Source of the DNA: Anadara kagoshimensis
Lineage: Eukaryota; Mollusca; Bivalvia; Arcoida; Arcidae
Length of the DNA stretch: 64,000 nt
Reading direction: 5' to 3'
Assembly: GCA_021292105.1 (NCBI GenBank)
Contig: CM037865.1
Span: 71,351,356 to 71,415,355 of the forward strand
In this document: positions 13,001-24,003 of the stretch, one piece after another
How positions within the stretch are numbered: the first letter of the stretch is position 1
Layout: each line of letters begins with the position of its first letter
The notes under the pieces: model-generated
The model's database searches: none
What the model was told of the DNA's origin: nothing
Seen by the model: the letters and a program-made list of their open reading frames with translations, nothing else
Translations under genes and position numbers: made by a program

Positions 13001-16000
13001 AACTTAAGCTTTTGAGAGTAAGTTTACTATGATATTTGAAAAATATAGCAATACAATCATTTGATCAAAGATTTGAGATTTTCAAAAATATCAGAAGAAA
13101 ACGATCAGTAATGTCAGATGAACAGTTAGTAAGTCAAGCCAGATTAATCCCTTCATCAAGTAACTAAGTAAATGAAAAAAATAAAGGTCTTGTTTCCAAT
13201 ATTCATAATAATATCTTTTTCAGTATTTACAATTTTTAATACACATTTTTTCAGTTTTGTCTGGGTTTTTTTTTTTAATCTTTATATAATATAATTGAAA
13301 TACAAAAGAAACTTTGCCTTTGATTCAAAATAAGAAACATTTAACAGCTTGAATAGATCAGCTATCTCCTCACTCGATCTCCGCCATTCAAACCGCGTCC
13401 CGGAAACACAGATTAATTTATCATTATCTCGAGAGAACGAGGGTTGGTTGGTTGGTTGGTTGAATCTTGTTTAATGTCGCATCAGCAGTTTTTCAGCTAT
13501 TCGCGACGAGAACTAATTTATTAATCTCTATGGAATAATCAATAAACAATTCCGTGTATGCATATGAATTATGGTATGGTCTGCCTTGTACTTGCGCGCA
13601 CGCAGGCGACTTTAACGCTAGCTCACAGAGTCAATTCGCCGCAGAGAAGCGTGTCACTCCCCCAGTCCATTATACAGATACCAATAAAGGCCAACGGCAA
13701 AGAAAATTCACTTTCCCACCGGTGGTCTGAGCGGGACTCGAACTCACAGCGGTGAGAGACCCTGAATTTGAAGACTAACGTCTTATCCATTAGGCCACCG
13801 CGGCCTCTCGAGGGAACGAGATTTTAACTTGAGGGAACAAGATACTATCTTGTGGGAACAAGATACTATCTTGAGGAAACGAGTTACTATCTTGAGAAAA
13901 CAACTTACTATCTTGATGGAACAAGTTACTATCTTGAGGGAACAAGTTACTATCTTGAGGGAACGAGATACCGACTTTAAGGAACAAGTTACTATCTTGA
14001 GGGAATGAGATATTTTCTTGAGGGCACAAGTTACTATCTTGAGGGAACGAGATACTAACTTGAGGGAACGAGATATTATCTTGAGGGAACAAGTTACCAT
14101 CTTGAGGGAACGAGATACTAACTTGAGGGAACGAGATGACTATCTTGAGGGAACGAGTTACTATCTTGAGGGAACGAGATACTAACTTGAGGGAACGAGA
14201 TGACTATCTTGAGGGAACGAGTTACTATCTTGAGGGAACGAGATACTAACTTGAGGGAACAAAATACTATCTTGAGGGAACGAGATATTAACTTGAGGGA
14301 ACGAGATACTATCTTGAGGGAACAAGATAAAAAATAATTTTTACATGGCCTTATTCAGCCACCGTACATACGAGTGTCATATGTACTTGAATAAAAAAGT
14401 AAATGGCAGTAGAACAGTCACGAAAATACTATGCAAAATACGAATTTAACATTTTAAATTAAAGATAAAGTTATAACATTGTGGATCTAAACGTTATTTC
14501 ATATACCATTTTTTTAATGTATTTTTATGATTAAATTTAAAATGCGGTATATGACAGCTACGTCACGTACTAAGGTACACATGGAAGGATTCAATTAAAT
14601 AACATACTGTTTCATGTCTTTTGGTTTTTTATGTGTCTTTTGTGATTTTTCAATTAAATTTTTTTTCCAGAAAAGTTAAAGGCAAAGGCAAATTGTCTTA
14701 GAAACAAAAAATAATATACATTTGAACAGAAGAACTGATACTAGCATGACGGCAACATCGGTGAAATGATAAACCCCACATTACCTTTTCTAATCAACAA
14801 GGGCATATTAACCTGCATGATTAGTGTAAGCGAGTCTGGAGTATTACGTCATAAGATCTGATATCAATTAAGAGTAATTCATATTAAGATATTGTTTTAA
14901 TGCAAACCTTATTATTGTTCTGATTACGATCCTGTTACATGTTATATATCATTGTTTTAGGCACTGAAGATAACCAGATTAAACGTGATTGTATAAAGTA
15001 TTACAGAGCTTATATACCAATATTGTACCACTGAAATCCCAAATGTCAAACATTGCATATAAAAAAAGACAGTATATATGTATATAATGAATTGGGAATA
15101 AAATTATAATTAAAAATGAGCTATAATTGACTACTGCCACTATCAAAAGATTTGTTTGTTCTACTTTGCTCAATCTGTTTTATTCGCTTGTAGTTGTAAG
15201 CGCCCCCTGTAGCGGCCACAGATGGTCAACTCAAATTTCGGGGGTGTTCTTAAATAGCTTGCACTGAGACACGGGACCTCGGTTTTTGAGTCTCATCCGA
15301 AGTCCCGAGCGAGGTTCAAATCTACAACCCTTGACTTAGAAAAAATCAGTGACGGTGCAACTCGACCGGCCTTGTTCGCCAATAATACTGAATACTAATC
15401 GTACCGAAATCTACAAACTGTGGCTATTTGGTCAACTAGATTAAAAAATATACGGATAACGTTTGACTTTGACCTAAGGTAATGAAATACATGTACTTAC
15501 ATCGGTTACAAGTGAACATGTGTTTGTGAAGTTTAGTTTGCAGGAATTTTACAGATTGTTATAACTTTACGAGAATTGTATTGCTTGTTTCTAAGTCTTG
15601 GGTATGATCGCTAAGCGTTGTGGTTATATACCAGTTAAGCTTCCGAAGTTATGATACCAGTTGATCCAGGCGAGAATCGACCCCGAAATTCAACAAGTTA
15701 AGCTTCCGAAGTTGATCCAGACGAGAATCGACCGATGTGGTGTATACCAGTTAAGCTTCTGAAGTTATGATAAAATAGCAGGTGATCCAGGCGAAAATCG
15801 GCCGGTGTGGTTGTATACAAGTTAGCCTTTCATATTACCAGTGGTAATAAGAAAACATTTACAAAATTGGCAAACATTAGGTAATGACGGAATAACTACG
15901 AACATTACAAAGTGTCCTACAATTAGTTCGCGTTGTATTATATTTCTACAGAACATTATGACGAAGTATAAACCTACTCATGAGTGATTCACATTGTCAT

Positions 16001-19000
16001 AATTATATATGGTTTTCCATTACATACAAAAATGTTGATCATAACATTAATCTACAGTTTAAAGAGGAAACAAAATGAATTAATTCCACACATACCTTAC
16101 TTCATAACTTATGTAATAATATCATACACATCATACACATGGGAGTGATTCTATTATGAATATTGCTAACTCGTGACATGTTTTTATTTGTTTCAGGCGC
16201 ATGCACTTATAATAATGGTACAGTCTATAAAAACTTATCATGAAGATTGTTGACTTTTGTCTTTCCTGTTATGTCTGTTGCATATGTACGCGTAAATAAC
16301 TCAATTGATAGATACAATATTGTCTATCAAATTAAAAAACAAATGTTCAGAAACTCACATTTAATTACATGTATAGTGTGTTCTAAGATTCACACTTTAT
16401 AATTGTTATATATGCTCAGGGATATGGAACCACCATTGCAGATTACTTGTACCAAAACGGACATAGAATCACCATTGCTGTTTACTTACCAACACTATAG
16501 ATTCCTTGTGTAACAGAAAGCAAAGAACCAACACTGAAAAGTCCTATTGTCAAATCAAACATTGTTCCAATACTGAAGAATCTTAGTACCAAAACAGGCA
16601 TAAAAACCACCATTTCAGACTGCTAGTGTCATCACAGCAGAATCTTATTGTTAATTAGGCATTGTTACAACACTACCGGGTATAACTTGTGTCAAAACAG
16701 GCATAGAATCAACATTAGAGATCCGATCCGTAGTGTCAAAGCAAGCATTTGAAACACCAGTGCAGATTCCTACTGTTAAACAAAGCATGGATTCATTGTG
16801 TCAACCAGAGGCATGAACCAACACTGCATGTTTATAATAGAGTCAACGAGGACTTTGAACCACAACAGATTTCTGGTGTTAAAGCAGACATGCAACGAGC
16901 AAACAGCATTGTAGATTGTTGGTGGCGTCATTTATCTCGGTTTTTAATCATGTAGGTTGTTCCTAACAATCGCAAATAATAATAATAATAATAATAAAAT
17001 TAAACAAAAATAAAGTAAAAAAACCGCTGGTCTCATTGTAAGACTTAAAGAGACTATTCTTACTTGGTTTGTAAGTAAGTTCGAAGGCGGCCAAATTAGT
17101 GGTTTTAATTCCTAAATGAACATTGAACATACGGATGTTGAACAACTAATTATAATCCAACGATGCATTCAATTACTAGACTTCCTTATTTGTGGTACAT
17201 TGCTATAAATCTCTGGCAGCTCACATTGCTTTGCCCTGATATACCAATTAAAGTTATAAACTTATTATAATTATATACAAAATTATCTTGTTTTATGGTT
17301 TTTGATGATATTAATTGAGTAATATACAGGAAAATGAAATGATTCAATGGTCGGTTTTACTGCCTTACATTATCGTTTTAACTGATTTAATGGTCGAGTT
17401 ATTTTACATTATTGGTACAGTTTTGTGATGAATTACCCATCTGTTTGACATGACAACTGTAAAGATTTGGTAGCAACCATGCGCCTGTACGTTTATTAAT
17501 TACTGGTAAGACATAAGTGAGATCGTCTCGTCGTAAATCATGATTGTAAGTCTTCATTCATTACGTGTAACTTGTTGTTACTTATTAGCGAAGTGGTAAT
17601 TGTTTTATCATATTTCAGAGTTCAGGTGCAAAGTTTTCGAAAAAAGTATAAATTACGCAAATGGGCTGGACCGACTTCAAATAAACTTAATAATTCATGT
17701 TGACGATTAATGATAATATTGCTATGGAAACTTAGAAGTTGTTCATTACTTACACGAATTAGATCATTTATATAAGAAAACTTGAGCTACTAACTTCAAA
17801 GGAATTCAAAAGAACGCCTGGTATATAGCAATTTGACTTGTTGCAGCACGAGATTTAATGACAATTAATTTAATTTTTTGGCTCGTTTGTCGAAAATATA
17901 TGGCCTAATTTTCAAAATTTATGTAATTAATTGGATAGTGAAGAAAAATTGTTGCAAAATTGACGAAATTAATATATAATGCGCTTAAATAGATTAAAAG
18001 TTTTGTCATGTACACATCTGTATCCTGTGTATATGTTATAATAATTGTTGTCATAATGATGTTAAAGCTAAAGCAATTAACAAGATTATTTAATGCTTAT
18101 AAACTATGTTAATTATATATATCTTCCCAAATCAGATTTGGCAGCTATTTTTTCGACAATGTTGTTAATAATTTAGTTTTTATATAATTACAGTTCACTG
18201 ATTTTTCTCTGGTGTAAACGGTAAGGTATCCTAGAGATTAAGCTAATTCGAAGTAAACAAGTTACACATAGTCTGCTTAAGCACTACAGAACGTTCTTCA
18301 CGAATGTATACACTATTCAAAGACCAGTATGTCAAACCTCCACACCTGGATATTTGATAATTATTGCTAAAACTACTTGTTATAATTGTTAAAAACTCAT
18401 TTACAGCACTTAACCACATCACTGGATAACATTTGGTCATATTATGTCTGGTGGCTGTCTTGTTTAAAGTTGCGGTTAATATGGCTTTATTTATTTAGTC
18501 CATTTTGTTGTAGGCGACCCTTATTTTTCTATCTACAGTTCTATTCATTTTATTTCAATCGAGTTTTATATTTTATTCTAATTAGAGTACCTGGTCTCGC
18601 CTCCAATAATGGACGTTTGTGCGACATACTAATATTCAAACCGTGGCCTAATGTTCATTTATGTTCAGTTAAACATGATAGAAAACTGTGTGTTACTTGA
18701 TACTGGCAAGACATGGAACAGAAACAGACAATGTAAAGTGTTACGTCTGTAATATCAACAACAATATCATGAAATGGCTTCATATGCAACAGATAAGACC
18801 TGAAGCGTAGTAGCATGGCTGTTGACCTTTGACCATTATGGAGGTTTTGCCAGCTGGTTTGATTTATTAGGACTGGAACTATTATGTTCTGGACAATTAC
18901 CAGTCTACATCAATTAATTACTCGTATAATACAAATTGTTTATGTATATGTTACTAGGGTAGTAGAAAATCTGGATTGTATTTTTGGGCATCAGCTTTGA

Positions 19001-20910
19001 AAAATAATAGTTTTGAGCATGTTAATAATAATGCTGTCGAATGTAAAATAAAAAATAAAATCCCAATTTTGAAGGCCAATGGCTGGTTTTTGTTATGTTG
19101 TTAGGTACACCCTGTAAATTATAAAATGCTACGATTCGGTTTACATCAATACATGACACAAAAATATGTCTTAATCCAAAATTAAAGTTAAGATTTTAGT
19201 TGGCATATTTATTTTAAATTTTATAAATAATATATGGAACATACTCGAGGTATTGCAATACACCTTTACTACAGAAACGGCTCAGGACGCAACGCCCCAG
19301 ACGCGTGCTTTCACCGAGTTTCAAATTTTCTTTGATGTTAATGAGGCACATCTGGTCAGGTGCGACCTTAACGATTGGTCAGATAAACGATTTCTTTACT
19401 TTGAAACATAACACCAGTTTTGATGATTGTATTTAAATTATCATTGGGATTCTGTACTGTACGGAGACTGTTTTGTTTATCAATAAACTACATGTATATA
19501 TATATGTTTCGTTCCTATCTGCGTGTATTCTTAATTTCACGTTTGACAGCGTAAAAAAAGAAAATATACTGCAATATTAATTAACAACATGTGTTATTAG
19601 TACAATGCGTAAAATACGTCCCATTACGAGATATACTTGGCCAATAAAAATGGTCAATATTAGCGCCTACCACGATTATGAAAATATTTTATAGAAAATC
19701 AGAATATATATAGCTGACCACTTTTAGCTTTAAAAAACCAAAAGGGACATTGAAAAAAGCATGTTTATGTTACTTGGAAAAGTTGCTTCTGTACTAAAAA
19801 TATTAAAGGAGACTCAAAATGCTCCAGCAACGCATTGTAACACACTTGATGTTTTGTAAGCGTTTCTTACGTCAATCAGAGGTCAACATCTCTACCAACA
19901 TCTTTCCATCGTTGAGAACAACACAGCTAATGTCGGTTGAGTCAATGACATGTTAATTATTAGAATCAATCCATAGTCAAGTATTTTCAATGTGACCAAG
20001 TTATTTGGCTTTGATGCGTCATATTGACCCTTGATATGTGGCAAAATACTCTCCATATACATATGTATGACAATGCCATGCAGTATTTGGCAAATAACGG
20101 ATTTTATACGCACTTTAATTATAACATTTGATTTATATCTATTCATAATTCATTTTGTAAGTTTACATCATAACTATTAGCTAATGTCTTGTATGAGTTA
20201 CATGGTGTAGTGATAAAACACAACAAAAGGTAAGACTAAACATCATGAAGCTATTTGCATTAAACATAATATCAATATACTGTTGATGAGGTTGATACCA
20301 GGATTAATTAACCCCGGGTGAGTTACGCGATATTCATCGAGTCCGTAGGCATGTGATAATTATGAATGTCCCATTTTAAATAGAAATTCAAAATTAGCAC
20401 ATGGTAGAATTTCGCACATTTTTTCATTTTTATTTTTAATGGCCCGAATAAAAACTAGATCTTATGTTTGTTTCATTTTGACAATTATTTATTCAAATAC
20501 CAAAATAAAAAATAAATGCTCAAGAACCACTCGCCATATCAAACGTCAACACGACTGTATTGTCCTTCCTGACGTCATAATCAAGTAACGTCATTTGACA
20601 CATCAGTGGGATGGAGGCTAATTAACGTTATTGAGAAATTACCTAAAGGTATTTTTACCTTACAGCCATTGAAATTGTTACAAGTTTGTCAAAAATTGTA
20701 AAGAAATATAATTAATCGGGAACAGTAAACCTGGAGTTTTGCAAATTCTCTAAAACATATTCATGTATATTTACCACTTTTCCCCACTCCGTCCGCACCA
20801 ATAAGAGCAACTTTGGTTTCTCCAAATGACGATTTCTTTCTCTTTAGGTAAGGTTTTAGGGATGATCCCGGGCCGGGAGGATCACTTACTCCAGCGCCTC
20901 CTCCACTCAT
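972..20910 (-). CDS. Ras-like small GTPase, RERG/RASL type, 5' part (three coding exons, incomplete)
   Basis: Three exons on the minus strand join in phase to one reading frame. Coding segments are 20910-20775, 4998-4942 and 1045-972, with GT-AG introns of 15.8 and 3.9 kb. The start ATG sits in an ACCATGA context. The protein begins with a Gly/Pro/Ser-rich and then basic leader of about 32 residues. Then come beta-1 and the P-loop (KVALIGADGVGKS), helix 1 and switch I (VRFLTKRFIGEYDQTS), and beta-2/beta-3 ending in ILDTISE. The stretch VRFLTKRFIGEYD is typical of the RERG/RASL11/RASL12 branch of Ras-like proteins. Against Ras, position 12 is D, and the DTAGQ switch-II motif is DTISE, so the G60 and Q61 equivalents are replaced; weak GTP hydrolysis is inferred. 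G4 and G5 motifs must lie left of the window. The family acts in growth or differentiation signalling; the specific role here is unknown. Confidence 0.82.
2179..2422. mobile_element. 244-bp MITE with CAGnGGCGGAT-type ends and 5-bp target duplication
   Basis: Left end CAGGGGCGGATCCAGG and right end CTTAAATCCGCCACTG are imperfect inverted repeats of the widespread CAGTGGCGGAT type. It is flanked by CAGCA at 2174-2178 and 2423-2427. A related repeat at 2668 (TTTTACAGCACTAGACGG) shows the uninterrupted site. Confidence 0.6.
2423..2600. repeat. Dispersed repeat family C, copy 1
   Basis: GCACTAGGCGGCCGTTTCAG and the following 150 bp recur, with divergence, at 2668-2760, 10125-10385 and, inverted, 56745-56832. 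Interrupted on its left by the MITE at 2179-2422. Type unknown. Confidence 0.5.
3923..4123. mobile_element. TA-flanked MITE family (CAGTACAGACCTG), copy 1
   Basis: Diverged inverted ends (AGTACTGCCTGTCGAAAA left, GACAGGTCTGTACT right) around a core with ATAAGTGCCGAA and CGGCCACTCGG. TA follows the right end. Confidence 0.5.
4942..4998 (-). CDS. Ras-like gene, coding exon 2 (helix 1, switch I)
   Basis: 57 bp with phase 1 at both ends, preceded by TTTTCAG and followed by GTAGGC. Encodes ALSVRFLTKRFIGEYDQTS, which continues directly from the P-loop exon. Confidence 0.85.
6326..8198. mobile_element. Inverted-repeat element with a 22-bp tandem array as its core
   Basis: Left end TATGGTGTTCTGTTAGGACC and right end (reverse complement) TATGGTGTTCTGTCAGGGCC extend as imperfect inverted repeats of about 45 bp to ATCGCTCCTTtGC. 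Excluding the TA, both flanks carry TA, so a TA target duplication is possible. Just inside the ends, GAACGCGAAGAAGCGAAG and GCGAAGTTGCGAAG occur on both sides in the same orientation. No transposase, so non-autonomous. Confidence 0.65.
6415..8110. repeat. 22-bp minisatellite, about 77 copies
   Basis: Unit GATACGATGGTGAAGGACCG plus AA, with variants at the GGTG position (GGCG, TTGT, CGACG). A sub-block of several units containing CGACGACGAAAG is itself repeated, showing higher-order amplification (6730-7060, 7290-7560). The unit has no stop in several frames and 22 is not a multiple of 3, so long open frames on the minus strand cycle with a 22-residue period. These are not genes. Confidence 0.9.
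8199..9375. other. Intron DNA without a recognised gene
   Basis: Apart from the possible SINE fragment at 8470-8850, this AT-rich stretch of Ras-like intron 1 shows no coding signal or repeat I recognise. Confidence 0.5.
8470..8850 (-). repeat. Possible tRNA-Ser/Leu-derived SINE fragment
   Basis: The minus strand at the right end reads GTCAAGTGGTTAAGAC, a box A resembling tRNA-Ser/Leu. The left end has TTGGTTGATTGAATGGTGTT followed by TAACGTC, like the tail of the other SINEs. No clear box B, so the call is weak. Confidence 0.3.
9376..9958 (+). mobile_element. Minisatellite-core element, copy 1
   Basis: Left end ACGGTGGCTGAATAAGGCCA, then an AT-rich stretch. Next comes a 21-bp array (unit like CTCGTTCCCTCAAGATAGTA) at about 9425-9830, then a unique tail with CTGTGTTTCCGGGACGC and TTTCTTATTTTGAATCCAGG. 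The same parts in the same order, inverted, form the copy at 13289-14370. This plan recalls the bivalve pearl/CvE-type non-autonomous elements related to Helitrons; that link is inference. Confidence 0.6.
10125..10385. repeat. Dispersed repeat family C, copy 3
   Basis: Starts GCACCACTAGACGGTCGTTT and includes TACCTTAGTTTTTGAGGAAT and TTTCTGACAATACC, matching blocks of the copy at 2423-2600. It lies in intron 1 of the Ras-like gene. Confidence 0.5.
11085..11440 (-). repeat. 3' region of the Penelope-like family, copy in Ras-like intron 1
   Basis: The block with CATGGAACTAnGAGACGT, CACCTCCTGTTTAGCTAGCT and AATCCATGTCCGAATCATAA recurs at least eight times in the window. Here a roughly 50-bp part (TAATCAAAATT..GAGACGT) is tandemly duplicated. 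Confidence 0.6.
11314..12120 (-). pseudogene. Penelope-like reverse transcriptase fragment, frameshifted
   Basis: An open stretch of 231 codons on the minus strand contains reverse transcriptase motifs: IGIPMGTNCAPLLADLFLY (motif 4 type) and the catalytic YIDDV, followed by SASYLDLYLN and KRDDFNFSIVNFPF. Upstream, in another frame, DSKQKYTEDTTNKMLE continues the domain, so there is a frameshift near 12010. At the C-terminal side the frame also shifts: ALKSLMAV gives way to the GRHHSIVDKFDVSVS type of end in another frame. N-terminal RT motifs are missing. I recognise the sequence type from Penelope-like or closely related retroelements; no GIY-YIG endonuclease is present. A 3' non-coding part follows at 11085-11313. 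Confidence 0.65.
12147..12371 (-). mobile_element. SINE family B, copy 1 (head missing)
   Basis: Shares ATTTCAC..TATCGAGACGTCGCC, the GCGCTGATGGCATTGT block, the CTACCGTGACACGG block and AATGCCGAGTGCTTGGCGAA with the copies near 27.3, 28.7 and 48.2 kb. The tRNA-like end is absent. Confidence 0.55.
12648..13000. mobile_element. MITE with GGCGTAGC-type ends
   Basis: Left end CAGCGGCGTAGCCAG and right end GCACGCTACGTCACTG form short imperfect inverted repeats, and the flanking TCACC/CTGAT ends resemble the widespread CAGTGGCGTAGC elements. About 355 bp, no coding. Confidence 0.4.
13289..14370 (-). mobile_element. Minisatellite-core element, copy 2 (inverted, with SINE inside)
   Basis: Reverse orientation of the element at 9376-9958. 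Tail at 13289-13430, array of GAGGGAACGAGATACTAT-type 21-bp units at 13808-14330, and end ATGGCCTTATTCAGCCACCG at 14344-14363. The SINE at 13442-13805 splits tail from array. Two long minus-strand open frames over the array are repeat artefacts. Confidence 0.6.
13442..13805 (-). mobile_element. tRNA-Arg-derived SINE, family A, copy 2 (full length, with target duplication)
   Basis: 364 bp. tRNA-like head at the right, body as in copy 1, and a tail of GGTT repeats (AACC on the element strand) at the left. Flanked by TCTCGAGAGAACGAG (13427-13441) and TCTCGAGGGAACGAG (13806-13820), a 15-bp duplication with one mismatch. It sits inside a minisatellite-core element. Confidence 0.75.
15620..15830. 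repeat. Three imperfect tandem copies of a 70-85-bp unit
   Basis: Each copy contains CAGTTAAGCTTCCGAAGTT and GATCCAGGCGAGAATCGACC. In intron 1 of the Ras-like gene. Confidence 0.6.
16430..16930. repeat. Strongly diverged minisatellite, about 40-bp unit
   Basis: Around a dozen loose copies of AACCAACACTGCAGATTCCT followed by an AGTGTCAAAACAGGCAT-like part. An open frame at 16749-16955 lies within it and is not a gene. Confidence 0.5.
20775..20910 (-). CDS. Ras-like gene, coding exon 1 (leader and P-loop)
   Basis: Encodes residues 1-45 plus one base of codon 46. It opens with MSGGGAGV, has a basic KPYLKRKK patch and ends inside the P-loop after GADGVGKS. Donor GTAAAT on the minus strand (plus-strand 20774 downward), phase 1. 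A 5' UTR probably extends right of 20910, but its start cannot be fixed. Confidence 0.85.
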
Positions 20911-23766
20911 GGTTTACTGGTATATATTTCCTAACACTATCATCCGTAATATAATTTGTAATCTTGACTATCTATCATCAGCTGAAGTTTGTTACAAAAA
21001 CTTATACTTTCACATTAAAAGTAATTTCCAATTGTCATATTTTTATTTTCGAGCAATGTTTTCTTTCTTTCGACACTAGCATAATGATTTCCTGAAGATA
21101 ATTTTCACAATTTTAGGTAGTAATACTGCTTTTCAAGAATTTTTGCGCGTTATTCTTTTTCCTTCATCTCACATAATTATAATTAGCTGTCAAAATCCGC
21201 AATAAATATATTGTGTGTTATTTGCCGAATCTGTTATTCAAATGACGTTTCGATGCATTTTTACAAATCTTCCAATTTATATAACTTGCACACTGGAAGA
21301 GTTGGACGGACGGTGAGGATGCACTGATGTAGAGATTCATTGAGCGGTTTCTGTTTTCTGTTTTTCCTATTTATATCGACATATGTCTTGTACCTTAGAC
21401 TTGAAGGAGAATTTTCTATGTAAACGACTAGCAGGTGATGGTATATATAGGATGTTTATACATTTGATCATTCTGTACCATACACATCCGCTGATCTTTG
21501 TAACACGTACCTGACTACTGGCTATAACTGAGGTCTAGTAGTTAATTAATTAGAGATTAATACAAAGATACATGTATAATTGCTACTGATATTCTTAGTT
21601 AATATGTACTGATGTTTGTGAGGAGTGGGTTACATATTATAGTCATTACTGCACTGTAGGTAGGTCTATCATGGTATCAGAGTCTTCATAGTACTAATAC
21701 AAGAGCTTTAACTTTCATGATAATTGAAGCACATTCTATTATATTTTGTGTAGCGCAATTTTACTTTAACAAAATGTGTGAAACGCTTAAAATAATCAAG
21801 AATGAATAGAAAGTCAAGATGAACAAACCAACATTCTCTAACTTGATTCCTTTGCATAGATAACGCAAGTCAATATGTTCTAGCCCTTCCAGGTCTCGGC
21901 AAATACATGTAGCTTGAAATGAATCTTTGTAAAAACAATTCTTTATTAATCTGATGAATTAAAAACCACAAACCTTCAACTGACAAACTGATAAAAACTT
22001 TCTCGTATAATAGAATTGAACCTAGGCGGTGAGAGGCGCTATAATTCGTAAGCGTTCGGACTTTAGACCTTATGTCAAATACATGTATGTGTATAATCCG
22101 TTGAAATGGAACCCAAGGTTTAACTTGGAAATTGACAAAAAATTAATCTAATTGTTTAAATACATGACAAGTTATATAAAACAAGACCAGCTCTGATTTA
22201 TATTATGTTTTCAAACGTGGTTATTCAAATTTAACTTATTTAAAATGGAAGACTATTGAGTAAAAACTATGGCATTATAATCAGTCTGTCTACTCCGAGA
22301 AAGTTTTAAATGAAATTACTAGTAAGTAGACATAACTGTGTTCTTATTGTTTTATGGTAAAGATCTATGAAAGAGTTAAAAAGTAAGTAAAATATTGTAA
22401 AGGAATTGCTTCCGCCAGGAAATTATTTTAAAAAAAGTAATCCCCTATCATTAGTAATTTTATTCCAACCAAATAAACACGTTAGTGTTTAAATGCTATG
22501 CTATATCGATTTATTTCTACGTGCCCATTTACTGGAAATTCTATACCAGGAAAAATTTACGCTTACAATATCCTCTGCTGTGTTCAAACCAGACATTGGA
22601 AAAATCTTTTGTAAATGTTTTACAGCAGTTATTGGCTCAATGTCAAGGTTAATCATTTTCATGGTAATAATACAAATTTATGATTCAGTTCACTGATGAA
22701 GCGACTTAAATGTTAACTGTGGTGGTCTGCTACCAAGGTACTATATTTATCATCTACTCTAGAATCCTTCTTATTGAAGATGTTGAAGACAATGACGTAT
22801 AATGTTTGTAACATGCTAACCCAACCTGTGTTTAAACATGTACAATTTTGACTTTTTTAAGTTTTGATTAAATTGGGCGAGACAGATGTAGTCTATATAT
22901 CACCCTGTGTTTCATTTTACAAACGTACTGATAACTACGTGTACATTGATGGCTATATAAGTCATGGTTAATCACACAAGGAACATATGATCACATAATG
23001 GGTAAAACAACGGTTATAAAACATGTAACAATCACGTGTAACAAGTCTATTGACTTGACTTGACAGTTGACAGGCTTTGTTCAGTGATGTGGTGTAACCT
23101 ACCGACGTTTGACTATGTCCAGTGGTGTGGTGGAATCTACCAATATATGACTGTAGGCAGATTTCACCAAGTGATGTGGTGTAATATATCGACGTTTGAC
23201 GGACGTTTAACATACTTTATCTAGTTGCAGATTCAGAACTAACCTGATTTAAGCAGCGACTAAAGTATGCGTTTTAAACAAGCGATTCCCATTAACTTTA
23301 CCTTTCACCCGATACGTCTTAAAGTATCGTAATAAAAGTCATTCTACAATTCCCGTTTTGTGTCCATACAGCAGAGAATTGTGGAAATTAACTTACTACT
23401 TAAGATTTTCCTAATAGGGGTGTCTTATTTTTTAATATCTAAATTCTACAGCTATTGTTTGAAGTAAAATATAGAAGGCCTAGCTTTTTTATGCCCATGG
23501 AAGAGAATTATAGTACCCTCTACCTTACCAACATGAGGGACCGCAGTTAGGATTTGAGCAAATGAATCATACCAGCAACAAGGATGCTACAATTAAATAA
23601 ATATATCTAAGATCTGGTATCTAGGACCTAGCTGGTGCGTTAGAGCACTCGGTGACACCCGTAACAATGAGAACAAACGCTACAATAGAAACGTGAAATC
23701 ATAACTTTTAATTATCAGTCATACATAAAAGACAAGAAGTTTTATATGGAGTACAGGAATATAAAA
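20911..23766. other. Upstream of the Ras-like gene, no gene seen
   Basis: Should hold the 5' UTR and promoter of the Ras-like gene (minus strand). A TATATATA on both strands at 21441-21448 is the only TATA-like site I note, and it is weak. Three 50-55-bp imperfect repeats (GTGATGTGGTGTAA type) lie at 23040-23205. Confidence 0.45.
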
Positions 23767-24003
23767 CAAGAGGCCCATGGGCCTTAACGCTCACCTGAGG
23801 CAGAGTACATATCTTACGCAGAGGTTCAATGGTCAATGACATTAATAAAAGAGTATATCAAAATTTTCAGCAGTAAGCGCCAATATTATGAAAGTATTTT
23901 TGCAAATTAATTACAATAATTATTATATAAGTATGCTATATATAACATATCTAAAGTCTAGCTACAATATACTATTTATAAACAGCTAAAACATCTGTAT
24001 ATT

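Larger units (their letters stand above)
14371..20774. other. Right part of Ras-like intron 1
   Basis: Apart from the two tandem repeats listed (15620-15830, 16430-16930), an AAT microsatellite at 16976-16997, a 55-bp hairpin at 14499-14553 and a SINE-B-like shred at 15260-15330, I see no gene or structured element. AT-rich, only short chance open frames. Confidence 0.5.

Noticed and set aside
9423-14100. Open frames with repeating LREQVTI, RERDT or SLKIVTC peptides
   Set aside because: Translations of the 21-bp minisatellite in the paired elements; open in more than one frame.
18386-18700. Plus-strand open frame of 104 codons rich in Phe, Tyr and Leu
   Set aside because: Composition is that of random AT-rich DNA inside intron 1 of the Ras-like gene; no splice or domain support.
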